64,000 nt of DNA from Psychrobacter arenosus (GTDB lineage Bacteria; Pseudomonadota; Gammaproteobacteria; Pseudomonadales; Moraxellaceae): positions 2,046,001-2,110,000 of the forward strand of contig NZ_LR884459.1 of the NCBI RefSeq assembly GCF_904848165.1. The letters run 5' to 3'. The position numbers and the translations under genes are program-made. Numbering within the stretch: position 1 is the stretch's first letter; each line of letters opens with the position of its first letter. Shown piece after piece: positions 18,515 to 27,263 of the stretch. Below the pieces are notes generated by a model that ran no database searches, was not told the DNA's origin, and saw nothing but the letters and a program-made list of their open reading frames with translations.

Positions 18515-19465
18515 ATGTCATTTGCCCAAGTCCATACCCGCTCCGTTGTGGGACTGCACGCTCCTGAGGTTATGGTAGAGGTGCATTTATCAAACGGTTT
18601 GCCAGCTCTAACAGTAGTCGGTTTGCCTGAAGCCGCAGTACGGGAAAGTAAAGATCGGGTACGCTCTGCAATTATTAATTCGGATTTTCAATTTCCTAAC
18701 CGTAGGCTGACCATTAATTTAGCCCCTGCCGATCTGCCTAAAGATGGGGCTCGCCTCGATTTACCGATTGCGATGGGTATCCTAGCCGCTAGTGGGCAAA
18801 TTGAGCCCGAGTGGTTAGATGAGTATGAGTTTATTGGGGAGTTGGCTTTAAATGGCGATTTGCGCACGGTGGCAGGGAGTCTGGCCGTAGCTCGCGCTAT
18901 TAAATCGCACAGCAATCAACAGAATAGCGCAGCAAAGCATAAAGCCGATGAGCAGAAGCAGACGGATGAAAATACTAGAGCATCTATAACAGAACCCCGT
19001 AAGCTCATTGTGCCCGCTAATAATGGCGTAGAGGCCAGTCGTGTTGCTGGGGTCACCGTTTATGCTGCTCCGACGTTAAAAGCCGTGTGTGAGCATTTAC
19101 GGGCAGCGCATGACCCTAATAAGCCCTCGACAGAGCATTTGCTAGCCACTGTAAAAGCCAAAGTGAAATCGCTGACAGCCAATTACAAAGTGGATTTAGC
19201 CGATGTGAAGGGGCAGCACCATGCGCGGCGTGCGCTAGAGATTGCGGCGGCAGGCGGACATTCTTTACTGTTTACAGGGCCACCGGGCTCGGGCAAAACG
19301 CTGATGGCGTCACGGTTGCCGACCATCTTGCCGGATTTAACGGATGAAGAGGCGTTAGAAGTGGCCAGCACTTATTCCGTAGCCGATACCGAATATCACT
19401 ATGGCACGCGTCCCTTTAGAGAAATTCATCACACTATTTCGGCGGTTGCGTTGGTGGGTGGAGGG
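18515..19465 (+). pseudogene. comM: comM, 5' part, interrupted by a Tn7-like element
   Basis: The first 317 codons of the YifB/ComM Mg-chelatase-like AAA+ helicase, which drives branch migration during natural transformation. The Lon-like N-terminal domain (AQVHTRSVVGL, GLPEAAVRESKDRVRSA) and the Walker A motif TGPPGSGKT are present; the frame breaks after VALVGGG. Reading continues 47 codons into the transposon to a stop at 19609, giving a chimeric tail. The rest (Walker B onward) is at 36455-37096. Without the element the two parts join in frame to a 530-residue protein. Residues 130-170 form a low-complexity linker absent from most relatives. Confidence 0.95.
19461..19465. repeat. Target-site duplication, left copy (GAGGG)
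   Basis: GAGGG directly before the left terminus and again directly after the right terminus (36450-36454). Five bases is the standard duplication length for Tn7-like elements. Confidence 0.95.
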
Positions 19466-19509
19466 TGTCAATTCCAACAATTGATGTCATATTCCAAGAA
19501 TAGATGTCA
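19466..19509 (+). repeat. Left end: terminal repeat and two TnsB-type sites
   Basis: After the terminal TGTCA come two direct copies of ATTCCAACAATTGATGTCA (19471-19489) and ATTCCAAGAATAGATGTCA (19491-19509). They are the inverse of the right-end repeats and are probably TnsB-binding sites. I see no clear third copy further in. Confidence 0.85.
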
Positions 19510-19601
19510 TAAACCTATCCTTGATACTCTCTATTCTCTTAAAGTAATTCTCACTAAAATAGCTAACTCGCTACCTAACACAAATGGATTGAGAGTGAGC
19601 T

Positions 19602-21290
19602 ATGTTTGATACGTTATTCAAGAGTAATGGTAAAAAAGTTAAGTATATGGGTATGGTAAATATCCGAAAATATTTTGAGGTATGTCTAGGGAGTTATTAT
19701 AATCCAAAGACTGAGTATGTCGTACTGTGGTATGGGAAAATATACTATTATCGTAGACGTAAAACGGTTCAAGTGTACTTTCTAAATTCTACTACCAAAA
19801 AACAAGTTGTAGTCGGAGTATCAATCAAATCAATATTAAAGTTACCTATAGGGTCTATTTGGGTTGATGGTATCTGTGAGGAGAAGTACGATTTTGAAAC
19901 ATTATATACCACGTTAGATGCATATAACGATAAGCAACAAGAACGCCCAAACCTTACATATACTAACCATTTTGGTATTTCAGCGAATAAAGGCGATTAT
20001 ATTCTTGAGCCTGATAACTATCCAGTTGATGACATTAAAACAGACTCTAATACAAACCTCGTTGTACAGACTGGTAATACTAAAATAGTTATCCCATCGG
20101 TTTTATTTTTTGTTGCACACTATGGGGTATCGAAAGAAATCAATAAAGTTCTAATTAGTTATCACAAAGAGGAAGCCGAAGAAAGGTTGAATATAAATGA
20201 TAACTACGGTGATCTGATTACCATACCTGATCGATGTGTAATTGCCGACGCTGTATTCTTATTCTATTTGAAAACAAATAGTTATACCAAAAAATTAGTT
20301 TGGAATCTCAATTCAAGAATGCTTAGAAATGATAGGCAGTACCTTTCTCTAATGGCTCAGCCTTATCATAAGCAAGAAATTCAACTTAAGATATTAGGTT
20401 TGAAAATTGATGATCAGACCATACTTTGTACCGAAATTTTAGGTATGTCTATGCCACAGGGATCTGAAATAGAGTACAGGATAGATAAGCCTAATTCTGC
20501 CACATACGGTGAAGGTGTTGAACCTCAAACATTAAAGTTTCAACCAATCTACAACACTATTGAATCTGATGAAATAATATTAGAGGCTCAAAGAGATGCT
20601 AATAATATAACCACTGCTGTAGTAAGGCATAGAATAGAGCAGATAGGTAAGATAAGGGCGCTTGTGAAGAGCGAGGATTTAACTTTAGATGAAGTTATAG
20701 ATACTTGTAACTCAAAGGTTGTAAGGTTACCTCAACATGAGCCCAACACCTTTTCAGATGGAGAGGACGGCAATGCTAATGGTGATATTGGCAGGATCCA
20801 AGTTCTAGTAGAGAGTGGTGCGATTCATCCAATAAAGAACAACTTTGAGCGTCTATTACGTTATGCTCAAGATCTTAAAGTCACTTCGGGCTACTCACCT
20901 GTAGTCATAGATTGCGTAAATTTGGCTAACGATAATATATTTATTGGTGAGACGGTGCATGGCATGCATATAGCGCAGTATGACTCTAGTGTGGAAGTAG
21001 TTTTCGTTATGCGTCTGAGTTTTGAAAAACATGGGCTTTTTTATATATTTGATTGTCAGAAAAAAGGCAGCCAAACTAGCGGTATTGTTATAAAAGTAGC
21101 AAATGAAGATATCTTTATAAGAGATGCGATACGACGAATTTTAAGTCAGTTATTTAGAAATAACGGTCGGTTGGCCGATGTAAGTGAAATATCTGGATTT
21201 AGTACCATCAAATATTTTAAACACACGAACGGCGAGAGTTCCAATTGGGTTAAAACTGCAATAGATAATTGGTTGCAAGTAGTGAACTAA
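19602..21290 (+). CDS. tnsE: TnsE-like transposition target selector
   Basis: A 562-residue protein resembling Tn7 TnsE (538 residues), judged from memory of that sequence. Shared landmarks: VKYMG then YNPKTE and LNSTTKKQ in the first 85 residues; EILGMSMPQ in the middle; and a C-terminal domain with LFYIFDC, IVIKVAN, a short basic helix, and a final HTN...W...I..WL pattern. In Tn7, TnsE directs insertion to replicating, often conjugal, DNA via the sliding clamp. Here it lies 92 bases inside the left end, opposite the tnsABC operon rather than next to it. Confidence 0.75.
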   Translation: MFDTLFKSNGKKVKYMGMVNIRKYFEVCLGSYYNPKTEYVVLWYGKIYYYRRRKTVQVYFLNSTTKKQVVVGVSIKSILKLPIGSIWVDGICEEKYDFETLYTTLDAYNDKQQERPNLTYTNHFGISANKGDYILEPDNYPVDDIKTDSNTNLVVQTGNTKIVIPSVLFFVAHYGVSKEINKVLISYHKEEAEERLNINDNYGDLITIPDRCVIADAVFLFYLKTNSYTKKLVWNLNSRMLRNDRQYLSLMAQPYHKQEIQLKILGLKIDDQTILCTEILGMSMPQGSEIEYRIDKPNSATYGEGVEPQTLKFQPIYNTIESDEIILEAQRDANNITTAVVRHRIEQIGKIRALVKSEDLTLDEVIDTCNSKVVRLPQHEPNTFSDGEDGNANGDIGRIQVLVESGAIHPIKNNFERLLRYAQDLKVTSGYSPVVIDCVNLANDNIFIGETVHGMHIAQYDSSVEVVFVMRLSFEKHGLFYIFDCQKKGSQTSGIVIKVANEDIFIRDAIRRILSQLFRNNGRLADVSEISGFSTIKYFKHTNGESSNWVKTAIDNWLQVVN

Positions 21291-21380
21291 TTGTTTTCTG
21301 TATTTGTGTAATTCTCTATTGAGCATTAAAATATTCCAAATTATTTGAGTAGGGGTGTGTAGAAGCATCGGGCTTAGAAA

Positions 21381-21854
21381 TTGTTCGAAGTGCAGCATTT
21401 TGTTGATAATATAACCATAAAATATCACGAGCTTCCTAAGGTGAAATACTGTCGTAGATACAGGACAAAAAGTGGACTTCCACGCACCATGATGGAAGCT
21501 AGATTTCAGTATGCTAATCAAGGATTTTCACTCTTTGAGGTGTATGCTGCAGATATTGATACACGCCTATCGACGCTTATCGTTAAGGTTGACAGCTACG
21601 ACCAACTTGAACGCAAAATACCAGAGTTTATGACAAAGGTAGTCAAAGGGTCCCCATCTTGGACAGATGTGGCGGCGCTGTTTGATAATTCCAATATACT
21701 CCATCATCCTATTGGCTTTTATGAAAAAGAGTTCAATGAAAGGGTGATACAAAAATGGTTGAGTGGACTGCAAAAAAATTGCTCTTATTCTCTGAAAACG
21801 AGAGTAACACCTAAACAAGTATCTTATGGTTGGGGTGATTGCCACATATCTTGA
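21381..21854 (+). pseudogene. Second TnsE, C-terminal domain only
   Basis: The 157 codons align with the last third of Tn7 TnsE: LPKVKYCRRYRTKSGLPR against its LPKVGRSRLHLCKDGSPR, then FSLFEVYAAD, RLSTLIVKV, KVVKGSPSWTD, LHHP and a final W. The TTG at 21381 is two codons after an in-frame TAG and has no good ribosome site, so the first two thirds of the gene appear lost. It follows the intact tnsE by 90 bases. It could still be made as a short protein, but a truncated remnant is likelier. Confidence 0.7.
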
Positions 21855-21888
21855 TATTTTATAAACATTAATTTTACAGGTCTTTTTT

Positions 21889-22115
21889 ATGACAACAAGC
21901 AATCAACAACGTGCCGAACTACACCGCCAAATTTGGCAAATTGCAAACGAGGTTCGGGGCTCAGTCGATGGCTAGGACTTTAAGCAGTATGTATTGGGTA
22001 CGCTGTTCTATCGTATTATAGAACAAATAATCGCTTCTTTTGATTACTTCTATTTATTGGAGACGCTTACCATGTTAGTAGATAATAATGATAGTCTGAT
22101 AGGTATAAAGGGGTG
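21889..22115 (+). pseudogene. hsdM remnant (type I restriction methyltransferase N-terminus)
   Basis: ATG at 21889 begins MTTSNQQRAELHRQIWQIAN and continues through VRGSVDG, then a TAG where HsdM proteins have W, then DFKQYVLGTLFYRI, matching the conserved HsdM N-terminus. Homology ends about 42 codons in. This is a fossil of an earlier restriction-modification cargo, cut short and carrying a nonsense codon. The frame closes at 22115, six bases before the next gene's TTG. Confidence 0.8.
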
Positions 22116-22120
22116 AGGCA

Positions 22121-22759
22121 TTGCTACATCAACTAAAAGAAAATGGGTATGTTTTCATATCAAGTGATGCTAATAGCTCAATACTTGATGTAGCAAAAAG
22201 CATTGGTGATGTATTCAAGATTCCAACAATGCCTTTGGTTCAGACTCTCACACCAAGACTTAAAAAAGATGAACATGAAAGTACGTACAGTGGTAACTTT
22301 GGGATCGATGAGTTCCCGTTTCATACCGATTTAGCTCACTGGCATACTCCACCAAGGTTTTTTCTTCTAAGGTGTGTTACTCCTGCACCAAATGTTTATA
22401 CAAAACTCATCGATAGCAGATATTTATGTGACTCTCTTGACTCTGTACTTGTTAGTAGGTCTCACTTCAAACCAAGAAAAACTTTAGATAGAACTGCCAA
22501 TATATTAAAAATCAAGGAAGGCGAAATATTTAGATGGGATTCCATTTTCATTAAGCCTATCAATAATAGTGCCAAAAAATTAAGCTTACTTATTCAAGAT
22601 AAGTTAAATATAACGGAAGCAGTCAACCTGAGTCTTGCTAAAGAAGGTGACTGTCTACTGATCGATAATTGGCGAATGGTTCATGCAAGAGATCCTATAT
22701 CTGAGAAAGAAATGAATAGGAAAATAGAAAGAATTTATTTTGAAAAGGTGATAATTTGA
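22121..22759 (+). CDS. TauD/TfdA-like Fe(II)/2-oxoglutarate dioxygenase
   Basis: A 212-residue protein with the iron-binding pair H68-x-D70 (EFPFHTDLAHW) and distal H188 (NWRMVHARD), followed by arginines at 200-204 that could bind 2-oxoglutarate. This is the TauD/CAS-like double-stranded beta-helix layout, but shorter than TauD (about 280). The TTG start at 22121 has a strong GGGGTGAGG before it. Its last four bases overlap the ATG-equivalent start of the next gene, so the two are translationally coupled. Substrate unknown; a small molecule, a nucleic acid or the partner protein are all possible. Confidence 0.7.
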   Translation: MLHQLKENGYVFISSDANSSILDVAKSIGDVFKIPTMPLVQTLTPRLKKDEHESTYSGNFGIDEFPFHTDLAHWHTPPRFFLLRCVTPAPNVYTKLIDSRYLCDSLDSVLVSRSHFKPRKTLDRTANILKIKEGEIFRWDSIFIKPINNSAKKLSLLIQDKLNITEAVNLSLAKEGDCLLIDNWRMVHARDPISEKEMNRKIERIYFEKVII

Positions 22760-23706
22760 ATATTACAAGAACAGCTCATGAATGGTCTAAACATTCCTTT
22801 TTTTCTAAAGCTCAACGCTATGCTGAAAAAATGCTAGAGAAAAACCATTCTGATTGGGAGTTTGGATTTTGGTCTGCTTTAACGTTAGAGATACTAGTTC
22901 GTGCGTCTATCTCAAATATATCACCAACGTTGGTTGCTGATGGAAAGGACTGGAATAATATTTTATACGCTTTGGACAAGACCCCCAATCAGAAAAAATT
23001 TATTGCCAAATCTGCAGATATATCTGATTTATTAAGAAGAGCAGAGAGTCTTTTTCCTGATTTCACAACTGAAATGTTGAGCTTTAGTCTTATACATATA
23101 AACAAAAGGAATAGTGAGCTACATTCAGGTTCATTACCTTTTGACGATGTTAGTTCTTCCTCATGGATGCCAATGTTTTATTGGGTTTGTAAGGTGTTAT
23201 CGGAATCGTCAGGAGAAACCTTATCTACATTATTTGGAACGGAAACTGCTGCCGAAGCGGAAATTCATATAGAAGCTTTACGCGATGCAAGTGCCAAATC
23301 TGTTAAAGGAACTATTCACGCACATACCGTCATCTGGAATGAAAAGACGGAAGAGGAAAAAGAGCAACTAATAGCACAAGCTGAATTACTCTCAAATAAG
23401 CATAGAGGGCACAGAGTACAATGCCCTGCTTGTAATAGCGTTGCTTTATTACAAGGAAGCTCAATTGGTGTGCCTAGAAACGAAATTGTCGATGACGGAA
23501 TTGTTGAGAAACAATCTATGCTCCCATCCAGTTTTGAATGTACAGCTTGTGGTTTGAAAATACTGGGTTACTCCAAACTTGTAGCGTGTGAGTTAGGAAA
23601 TACCTATACAGCTACTAACCACTATTTACCTATGGATTACTTTGGAATAGATATTGAAGAAGAAATGCGGGCTGCTATGTTTGAAGACAACAACGAACCA
23701 TTCTAA
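22756..23706 (+). CDS. HEPN-like protein with C-terminal zinc ribbon
   Basis: A 316-residue protein. Residues 15-130 form a helical region ending in R118-N-S-E-L-H123, the RNxxxH active-site motif of HEPN RNases, with the family-typical helix LTLEILVRA upstream. A zinc ribbon follows: C223-P-A-C226 and C262-T-A-C265. HEPN domains act as RNases in toxin-antitoxin, Abi and CRISPR systems. Start overlaps the oxygenase gene by four bases, and its stop overlaps the next possible start (TAATG). I do not recognise a named family for the full architecture. Confidence 0.6.
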   Translation: MNITRTAHEWSKHSFFSKAQRYAEKMLEKNHSDWEFGFWSALTLEILVRASISNISPTLVADGKDWNNILYALDKTPNQKKFIAKSADISDLLRRAESLFPDFTTEMLSFSLIHINKRNSELHSGSLPFDDVSSSSWMPMFYWVCKVLSESSGETLSTLFGTETAAEAEIHIEALRDASAKSVKGTIHAHTVIWNEKTEEEKEQLIAQAELLSNKHRGHRVQCPACNSVALLQGSSIGVPRNEIVDDGIVEKQSMLPSSFECTACGLKILGYSKLVACELGNTYTATNHYLPMDYFGIDIEEEMRAAMFEDNNEPF

Positions 23707-24197
23707 TGATAGCAGCAAAAGTTAATAATTATATAAAAATGGATTCTATAATGGCTAAAAACGAATATATTGATGCTGTACCTGAGGATATTGATAATCT
23801 AAAAACACTTGCTAATAATAAAATTAGTTATAAATCAAGAAATGAGGCAATTGATATACTTGAGAAGTACAAGTGTCGTCAAAGTATTGATATACTGTGG
23901 CGCTTAATGATGAACGATAGAGTTTACTCTGTTCAACATAAGGCATTTCTTGCATTACAAAATTTTGGCGAGCAAGTTCACCTACCTAGAAAGAGAAAAG
24001 GTCACTTAGTCAAAGATATTAATAAGAAGTTAGGGGTTGTTCAAAGAGCCTTCAATGACAGCGAATACTCACCTAATGAATTCCTTGAAAAATTTAAATC
24101 AATGTACCCTGAAGCTTACGACATATATTCGTATGAAAAAGGGACTAAAATGCAAAGCTGGGTAATAAATACTCTTAATAGTCTACCTAAAAAATAG
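23706..24197 (+). CDS. Small helical protein, HEAT-repeat-like
   Basis: Up to 163 residues. The ATG at 23706 overlaps the upstream stop; the ATG at 23751 (MAKNEYIDAVPEDIDNL) is an alternative start. Residues 25-90 contain paired helices (NEAIDILEKYKCRQSIDILW, VQHKAFLALQNFG) like one or two HEAT repeats, then a basic stretch. It is the third gene of the coupled oxygenase-HEPN set, so it may be a partner or antidote, but this is inference only. Confidence 0.55.
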   Translation: MIAAKVNNYIKMDSIMAKNEYIDAVPEDIDNLKTLANNKISYKSRNEAIDILEKYKCRQSIDILWRLMMNDRVYSVQHKAFLALQNFGEQVHLPRKRKGHLVKDINKKLGVVQRAFNDSEYSPNEFLEKFKSMYPEAYDIYSYEKGTKMQSWVINTLNSLPKK

Positions 24198-24338
24198 CAT
24201 ACTTTTACGGAGTCAGGCACAGCTACATTGACTACTGGGAAAAATGATAAAATCAATAGCAATTATTCCTTCATGTTTATCTTGATCACCATCTTTCAAT
24301 AACTGATATAACTTATTAATATGAATTTAGAGTAAATA

Positions 24339-25376
24339 ATGAATACTTACCAAGACATATTTAACAAAATGTTGTATAAGACTGTTGAAAGCGCCGATTG
24401 TCGTTTATCAAAAGCTGAGCTAGAGTCTTGTATAAACTCTTCTGCTTCAGATTTCATAAATGAAACTATCCCAGAGATAGCCGATACAATTGTCTTATCA
24501 TTAAATAAAGAATCCAAAAATCATCTGAAATTAATTAGAGACTATGCAGATGGGTTCGTAGATAGAAATATTGAGAGATGGAAAAGCGGCTTTGATGCTT
24601 TAGAGATTTTTATTATTACATGTTCTGAAATAGGGGAAGATTTTAATAATACCAATAGAGACCGGGCAGCTCGAGAGAATAATGTAAAATTTGACACTTT
24701 AGTTCGCTTACATGCTAGAGCCTGTCATATTTCTTCAGAGATACTTTGGTTACTTAAAGGCGGTTTTGCTGATGGTGCTCACGCACGATGGCGCGCATTA
24801 CATGAGGTAGTAGTTACAGCTCTTTTTCTAAGTACTCATGAGAACGAGCTTTCTATTCGTTATCGTCAACATGAAGTAGTAGAGTCTTATAAAGGTATGA
24901 CGCAATACAATCACTACGAGCCAAGACTAAATATCGTTAAATTCTCTGAAGAAGAATTAATGGAATGTAAGTTAGCTTATGAAGAATTACTTAGTAAGTA
25001 TGGGCAAGAATTCAAGACTAGTTACGGTTGGGCAGCAAACGTATTAAACAATAAAAAACCTAACTTTTTCAATATTGAAGAAGCTGTAGAACTTGATCAC
25101 TTTCGACCATATTATAAATGGGCAAGCCAAAACATACATGCAAATGCACATGGTATTAATAGCAAGCTTGGCCTAGCTGAGGCAAAAGAAGACGTTCTGC
25201 TAGTAGGAGCAAGCAACTCAGGTATGACTGATCCTGCTCAATTGACAGCTTTATCTCTTTCGCAGATCTCAGTCGGATTACTTAATATATATTCGAATAT
25301 TGATACTTTGATTACGCAACACGTAATTGAGAAATTAAAAGAAGATATTGGCGATTTGTTTTTCAAGTCTGAGTAA
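24339..25376 (+). CDS. DUF5677-like hypothetical protein
   Basis: A 345-residue, mostly helical protein. The segment LLKGGFADGAHARWRALHEV followed by a hydrophobic helix and a YRQHEVVESYK stretch resembles the DUF5677 family, which is common in defence islands and on mobile elements, function unknown. No signal peptide or membrane helix. It lies 141 bases after the HEAT-like gene, same strand, similarly AT-rich, so it may belong to the same cassette or be a separate unit. Confidence 0.55.
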   Translation: MNTYQDIFNKMLYKTVESADCRLSKAELESCINSSASDFINETIPEIADTIVLSLNKESKNHLKLIRDYADGFVDRNIERWKSGFDALEIFIITCSEIGEDFNNTNRDRAARENNVKFDTLVRLHARACHISSEILWLLKGGFADGAHARWRALHEVVVTALFLSTHENELSIRYRQHEVVESYKGMTQYNHYEPRLNIVKFSEEELMECKLAYEELLSKYGQEFKTSYGWAANVLNNKKPNFFNIEEAVELDHFRPYYKWASQNIHANAHGINSKLGLAEAKEDVLLVGASNSGMTDPAQLTALSLSQISVGLLNIYSNIDTLITQHVIEKLKEDIGDLFFKSE

Positions 25377-25611
25377 ACGGAACGATTTGACTACAGCATA
25401 GTATAACTACGGCGAACCTATCAGGCTCCTTCCTTAGTTCGGTTCCCTAGTGGGGACTTGAATCTAAGGCTGTAGGCTACTGATATCAACCACCTTCATA
25501 GGTTGTGGAGTTTCGGTGGGATTACCGGTGTAATTTCAATGTACATTAAGCAAGCTTTTCGAGAGTAAGTTCAGTTATTCTCGTTTATATCTTATTTATC
25601 TCTATATAGAG
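25377..25611. other. Non-coding gap inside the transposon
   Basis: About 235 bases without a gene. It has a higher GC stretch (25400-25530) with a possible hairpin (ACCT-TCAT-AGGT near 25491-25502). It does not resemble its AT-rich neighbours and may be a fragment of another element; no T-run marks a terminator. Confidence 0.4.
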
Positions 25612-26130
25612 TTAAGTTTTGGGAAGCTGATTTTCAACTTTCTTTAATAGCAAATTGATGATAAGCAGCTCTTCTTTACTAATATTCTTCATCAAGTCAT
25701 TCTCTAGTTGCACATGTGATGCGATTGCTCTATCGATCAAGTCAAGGCCTTTGGAAGTTAGTTTGACTAATAAGCTTCGTTTGTCCTCTGGGTTATCAAT
25801 GCGCTCAATAAGTTCCTTCTTTTCTAAATGTTGTAAGCGATTGGTCATCGTACCAGAACTCACCATCATGCTATCAAACAAAACGGTTGGGCTCATTAAA
25901 TATGGGGTGCCTGTGCGTCGTAATGTCGCTAACACATCAAATTCCCAATGTGATATTTGATAATTTATCTTATAGTTAGCAGATAGCTTTCGCATTAATA
26001 TAACTTCTAACCGCTTTATACGGCCTATAGTCTCCATTGCTAACAAACTATCAGTAGCAAATCCTTGGTTTTGCCACTGGCTAATAATCTTCTGTACTGC
26101 ATCTTCTTGTGTACACCCTTCAGTTTGCAT
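25612..26130 (-). CDS. MarR family transcriptional regulator
   Basis: A 172-residue winged-helix regulator. The helix-turn-helix region reads FDVLATLRRTG then SPTVLFDSMMVSSGTMTNRL, and the wing has ERIDNPEDKRSLLVKLTSKG, the MarR signature. It is divergent from the EamA exporter, with a perfect 8-bp palindrome between them, so it very likely represses the exporter and nitroreductase genes and itself. The operator resembles those of quinone-sensing MhqR-type MarR proteins. Confidence 0.88.
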   Translation of the reverse strand: MQTEGCTQEDAVQKIISQWQNQGFATDSLLAMETIGRIKRLEVILMRKLSANYKINYQISHWEFDVLATLRRTGTPYLMSPTVLFDSMMVSSGTMTNRLQHLEKKELIERIDNPEDKRSLLVKLTSKGLDLIDRAIASHVQLENDLMKNISKEELLIINLLLKKVENQLPKT

Positions 26131-26233
26131 TGATTTACTCCTCGTTATGATTAGAATATTTATGATTTTGGAGATATTAAAATGTCTATTTCTACTGAAA
26201 ATTCCTCATAGGCAGTAATAGTAGCAATATTAT

Positions 26234-26251
26234 TATCTTGACATCAAGATA
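26234..26251. promoter_or_regulatory. MarR operator palindrome
   Basis: TATCTTGA-CA-TCAAGATA: a perfect inverted repeat in the 170-bp divergent region between marR and the EamA gene, 49 bases before the EamA ATG. TTGACA inside it could be the -35 of the rightward promoter, so repressor binding would block RNA polymerase. Confidence 0.75.
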
Positions 26252-26300
26252 TATAATGATATTCTGACATTAAGGTCATTTTCGGCCGTTAGGATATTAT

Positions 26301-27263
26301 ATGACTAAATTTACAGAGCGAAATAGCTCTCCTTGTAGAAGTGTATGGTTAGTTCCTTTAATGTGTCTTCTAGTTGGAGGCGCGTTACTTGGTATCTCTA
26401 CCAACGTTGCAAAATATGCGGGTGAAATAGGTTTGTCTCCGCTTGCCTTTTTATTTTGGTCAATTGCTGGTGCTGCCACAATCTTGTTAGTTATTGCGTT
26501 ACTACGCCATGAGCTTCCACCTCTCAACAAACGCAGCTTTGAATATTACTTTATCTCTGCTTTGGTCAGCGTTGCAGGCTCTAACTTACTTTTCTTTTCC
26601 GCTATTCCCCATGTCGGTGCCGGTTTTGTAGCCCTAATCATTTCCTTACCACCACTTCTCACCTATCTTGGGGCACTAGCGTTAGGGATGGAGCGATTTC
26701 AGACGGTTCGAGCTCTTGGGGTTGCAGCTGCACTTGCCGGTGCAGGTGTCCTAGCTGCCCGTAAATTTTCTGCACCAGATGCCAGTGTGTTTTGGATTTT
26801 GATAGCACTCTGTGGCCCTGTTTTGCTCGCTATTGGTAACCTCTATCGTACATTGCGTTGGCCGGAAGGAGCGTCTCCCAATGCGCTTGCTCCAGGCATG
26901 CTTATTGCGGCTGTAGTCTTACTTGGCGCAACAAGCCTCCTACCTGACTTCTCACTTACTGTTCCATTGGGAGGTTTCCTGCCACTTGGTTTAATTACCT
27001 TACAGGCCTTCATATTCGCCGGTCAGTTTCAGTTATTATTTCTACTTCAAAAAACGGGTGGCCCGGTTTTATTAAGCTTATTAGGATCTGTTGGAGCAAT
27101 TGTAGGTGTACCTGTCGCTGTTTTTTTACAAGGTGAATCTCCACCGGACGGACTCATTCTAGGCGCCTCTTTGATTGCACTCGGTGTAGCACTTGTTACA
27201 TGGGGTGGTATGAAAATGATGACACTATCGAAACAAAAACTTGAAGTGCCTGATAAGACCTGA
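26301..27263 (+). CDS. EamA/DMT family exporter
   Basis: A 320-residue inner-membrane protein with about ten TM helices in two EamA halves (first half to about residue 150, second from residue 165). GGALLGISTNVAKYAGEIG at the start and the FWSIAGAATILL and FSAIPHVGAGFVAL segments fit the drug/metabolite exporter superfamily. Divergent from marR and followed by a nitroreductase, so it probably exports an electrophile or drug; the substrate cannot be read. GC content is higher than in the genes to its left. Confidence 0.8.
   Translation: MTKFTERNSSPCRSVWLVPLMCLLVGGALLGISTNVAKYAGEIGLSPLAFLFWSIAGAATILLVIALLRHELPPLNKRSFEYYFISALVSVAGSNLLFFSAIPHVGAGFVALIISLPPLLTYLGALALGMERFQTVRALGVAAALAGAGVLAARKFSAPDASVFWILIALCGPVLLAIGNLYRTLRWPEGASPNALAPGMLIAAVVLLGATSLLPDFSLTVPLGGFLPLGLITLQAFIFAGQFQLLFLLQKTGGPVLLSLLGSVGAIVGVPVAVFLQGESPPDGLILGASLIALGVALVTWGGMKMMTLSKQKLEVPDKT

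Noticed and set aside
21150-21521. A 123-codon minus-strand frame across the end of tnsE
   Set aside because: Overlaps both the tnsE end and the TnsE fragment, with no motif; a shadow frame.
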